From: Clostridia bacterium
Lineage (GTDB): Bacteria > Bacillota_A > Clostridia > Oscillospirales > Butyricicoccaceae
Length of the DNA stretch: 7,610 bases
Assembly: GCA_017548175.1 (NCBI GenBank)
Contig: JAFYMZ010000059.1
Coordinates: forward strand, 1-7,610
Reading direction: 5' to 3'
In this document: one piece after another, positions 6,406 to 7,610 of the stretch
Numbering within the stretch: position 1 is the first letter of the stretch
How the letters are laid out: the number at the start of each line of letters is the position of its first letter
The notes under the pieces: generated by a model
Databases searched by the model: none
What the model saw: the letters and a program-made list of their open reading frames with translations, nothing else
What the model was told of the DNA's origin: nothing
Made by a program: the position numbers and the translations under genes

Positions 6406-6999
6406 ATGAAGAAAGTTGCATGGGGCATGGCCTTTTATATGTTGAGTGGGCCCATCGTCCTGTTGCTGATGATGGGGCTGACCATGCTGCCGGTGGCCGG
6501 TCTGTTTGGTGAGGCGCTGTACTATGCCTATATTTTGATTCCCGGTCTGGCATCTGCCGGCGGTTTTTATCTGCTGATGCGCGGTGCGGAAGAACTGGGC
6601 TATGGCGGCAACGTGGATTGGGTGCGCAAGATCTCGATGGTGCTGGCCGCATACGGCTTGGCAGAGACCGTGCTGTATGTGCTGGATCTGATGCCCAATC
6701 TGGGTGTGATCAGCACCATTCTGGCGTATGCTTATAATCTGGGCGGTTTTTTGGCGGTGTATATGATGACCACCAGCATGATCCAGATTCAGATGTTCCG
6801 TCGCGTGGAACTGTTTGCGCGGGAACTGCAGAAGTGGTTTACCATTTGGGTGCTGAGCGGCTTTGTAGGCAGCCTGCTCCCGTCGTTGGGTATGCTGGCT
6901 GCGCTGGTAGAACTGGCAGCCGGTGCGGTGATGGTGGTGTATTTCTTCCGTGCCGCAAAGAACTACGGCGACGGCAGCGGAAACTATCGCGTGTTTTAA
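6406..6999 (+). CDS. Uncharacterised six-helix integral membrane protein
   Basis: I do not recognise this 197-residue protein. Hydrophobicity by eye suggests six membrane segments at about residues 6-28, 37-58, 76-95, 101-122, 144-160 and 162-183. There is a positively charged loop with FRRVELFARELQKW (131-144) between helices four and five, and a short polar tail ending GDGSGNYRVF. A GYGGNVDWVRK loop (65-75) separates helices two and three. No catalytic motif, cysteine pair or transporter signature is visible. The start is well supported by AAGGAGG (6391-6397), 8 nt upstream, and by the conventional MKK start before the first helix. It is transcribed alone, with its own promoter and terminator. 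A small membrane sensor, a transporter subunit or a lineage-specific protein are all possible. That it is a real gene is well supported; its function is not known. Confidence 0.85.
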   Translation: MKKVAWGMAFYMLSGPIVLLLMMGLTMLPVAGLFGEALYYAYILIPGLASAGGFYLLMRGAEELGYGGNVDWVRKISMVLAAYGLAETVLYVLDLMPNLGVISTILAYAYNLGGFLAVYMMTTSMIQIQMFRRVELFARELQKWFTIWVLSGFVGSLLPSLGMLAALVELAAGAVMVVYFFRAAKNYGDGSGNYRVF

Positions 7000-7003
7000 G
7001 TGC

Positions 7004-7040
7004 AAAAAATAAGACCTGCGGATGCGTCCGCAGGTCTTTT
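7004..7040. terminator. Bidirectional rho-independent terminator between convergent genes
   Basis: A perfect 12-bp stem (7011-7022 with 7027-7038) encloses a TGCG loop. It is followed on the plus strand by TTTT (7037-7040) and preceded by six A residues (7004-7009), which become a U-run in minus-strand RNA. It lies between the plus-strand membrane gene ending at 6999 and the minus-strand gene ending at 7053, so it can serve both. Confidence 0.9.
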
Positions 7041-7052
7041 CTGTTGATGGGG

Positions 7053-7610
7053 TTATACGCCCTTGCGATAGAGCAGGTAAGAGTAGGAAACAGGGACAAG
7101 GACCATGACCAATGCCAGCGCCGGGAGCAGCCAAGTGAGGTTCAGGAAACCGGCAAGCACCATTGCCAGACCGCAGGGCATCCATACCCAACCGGCCAGA
7201 CGGTGGGTCATATTCCAGTTTGCCTCACTGTGCAGCGTCCACGGCAACTTGATGCCGATGGTGTAACTCTGCTTGCACTTGGGCAGATAATTGCCGATGA
7301 TAGCGAACAGCATGCCCAAAAAGACGGGAAGAAACCGTTCGACGGGCACATCATTGCCCAGTGCGGAAAAGTAAATGGCGGCAGAGATCAGAACGGAGAT
7401 CAGCGGGACCAGCCAAAAGACCAACTGCAGCATTTTGGGAGACTGCTGTGCCTTCTTGGGGTCGGCAGAGGTGAACAGCATGGCGAACCAGTGGAGCACC
7501 AGCAGCAACGCCGGCATACCGAAAACGGCCATAGGCTTGCTGACCCAGTCATCCACCTCGCCGGACATATTCCAATGGAAGGGCAGCTGCTCGGGCAGCT
7601 GCGGCCACAG
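7053..7610 (-). CDS. SdpI/DUF1648 family membrane protein (5' end outside window)
   Basis: The reverse frame is open to the window edge, giving 185 visible residues. It begins in the DUF1648 signature LPEQLPFHWNMSGEVDDW. The methionine inside that motif (codon 7566-7568) is therefore not the start, and the true start lies beyond 7610. The C-terminal half carries the SdpI-family signature GNYLPK, IGIKLPWTL and THRLAG (about visible residues 106-140). Five membrane segments are visible, at about 27-46, 61-84, 93-110, 140-157 and 160-181, and one more is expected upstream. In Bacillus subtilis SdpI gives immunity to the SdpC toxin and sequesters the repressor SdpR. Many Firmicutes carry orphan homologues of unknown role, and no sdpC or sdpR is in view here. 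The family call is firm; an immunity function is inference. Confidence 0.9.
   Translation of the reverse strand: MWPQLPEQLPFHWNMSGEVDDWVSKPMAVFGMPALLLVLHWFAMLFTSADPKKAQQSPKMLQLVFWLVPLISVLISAAIYFSALGNDVPVERFLPVFLGMLFAIIGNYLPKCKQSYTIGIKLPWTLHSEANWNMTHRLAGWVWMPCGLAMVLAGFLNLTWLLPALALVMVLVPVSYSYLLYRKGV

Noticed and set aside
3426..6428. Very long (1000-codon) open frame on the minus strand, antisense to leuS and rpsU
   Set aside because: It pairs codon for codon with leuS and rpsU. Stops in this frame would need TTA, CTA or TCA sense codons, which those strongly biased genes avoid. The translation is compositionally odd (rich in His, Leu, Gly, Val), crosses real promoters, and shows no domain I recognise.
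7581..7604. Tandem-like GGGCAGCTGC copies near the right edge
   Set aside because: They encode the LPQLPEQLP part of the DUF1648 motif, where Leu-Pro repetition is normal, so protein sequence explains the repeat.

Overview
The window looks like a chromosomal housekeeping segment from a moderately GC-rich member of the Firmicutes/Bacillota. It most resembles the Oscillospiraceae/Ruminococcaceae (Faecalibacterium, Gemmiger, Subdoligranulum type). This placement is inferred from Clostridia-like protein sequences, strong AAGGAG-type ribosome binding sites, heavy use of C/G-ending codons and a Bacillus-like yhbY-nadD-yqeK-rsfS gene order. No database search was possible.

Positions 1-6002 hold seven same-strand genes packed end to end: the 3' end of ftsY, rph (RNase PH), rdgB (XTP/dITP pyrophosphatase), yhbY (CRM-domain 50S assembly factor), a nadD-yqeK fusion, rsfS (ribosome silencing factor) and leuS. 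Gaps run from a 4-bp overlap to 38 bp, and no terminator is visible between them, so they are probably one transcription unit. The theme is growth: membrane targeting, tRNA 3' trimming, nucleotide-pool cleaning, ribosome maturation and silencing, NAD synthesis and leucine charging. A near-consensus promoter lies inside the yqeK half of the fusion and could express rsfS-leuS separately.

Positions 6003-6321 form a compact unit: a perfect consensus sigma-A promoter, a short leader with a 5'-end hairpin, rpsU (ribosomal protein S21) and a strong terminator. Positions 6341-7040 hold a second stand-alone unit, an extended -10 promoter driving an unrecognised six-helix membrane protein. Its terminator appears bidirectional and is shared with a converging minus-strand gene (7053 to beyond 7610). 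That gene encodes an SdpI-family/DUF1648 membrane protein whose start lies outside the window.

I found no mobile element, CRISPR array, tRNA, rRNA or clearly undescribed system. No gene-free stretch exceeds about 125 bp. The points most worth a second look are the intragenic promoter, the NadD-YqeK fusion, the rpsU leader, the orphan SdpI-like gene and the unknown membrane protein.
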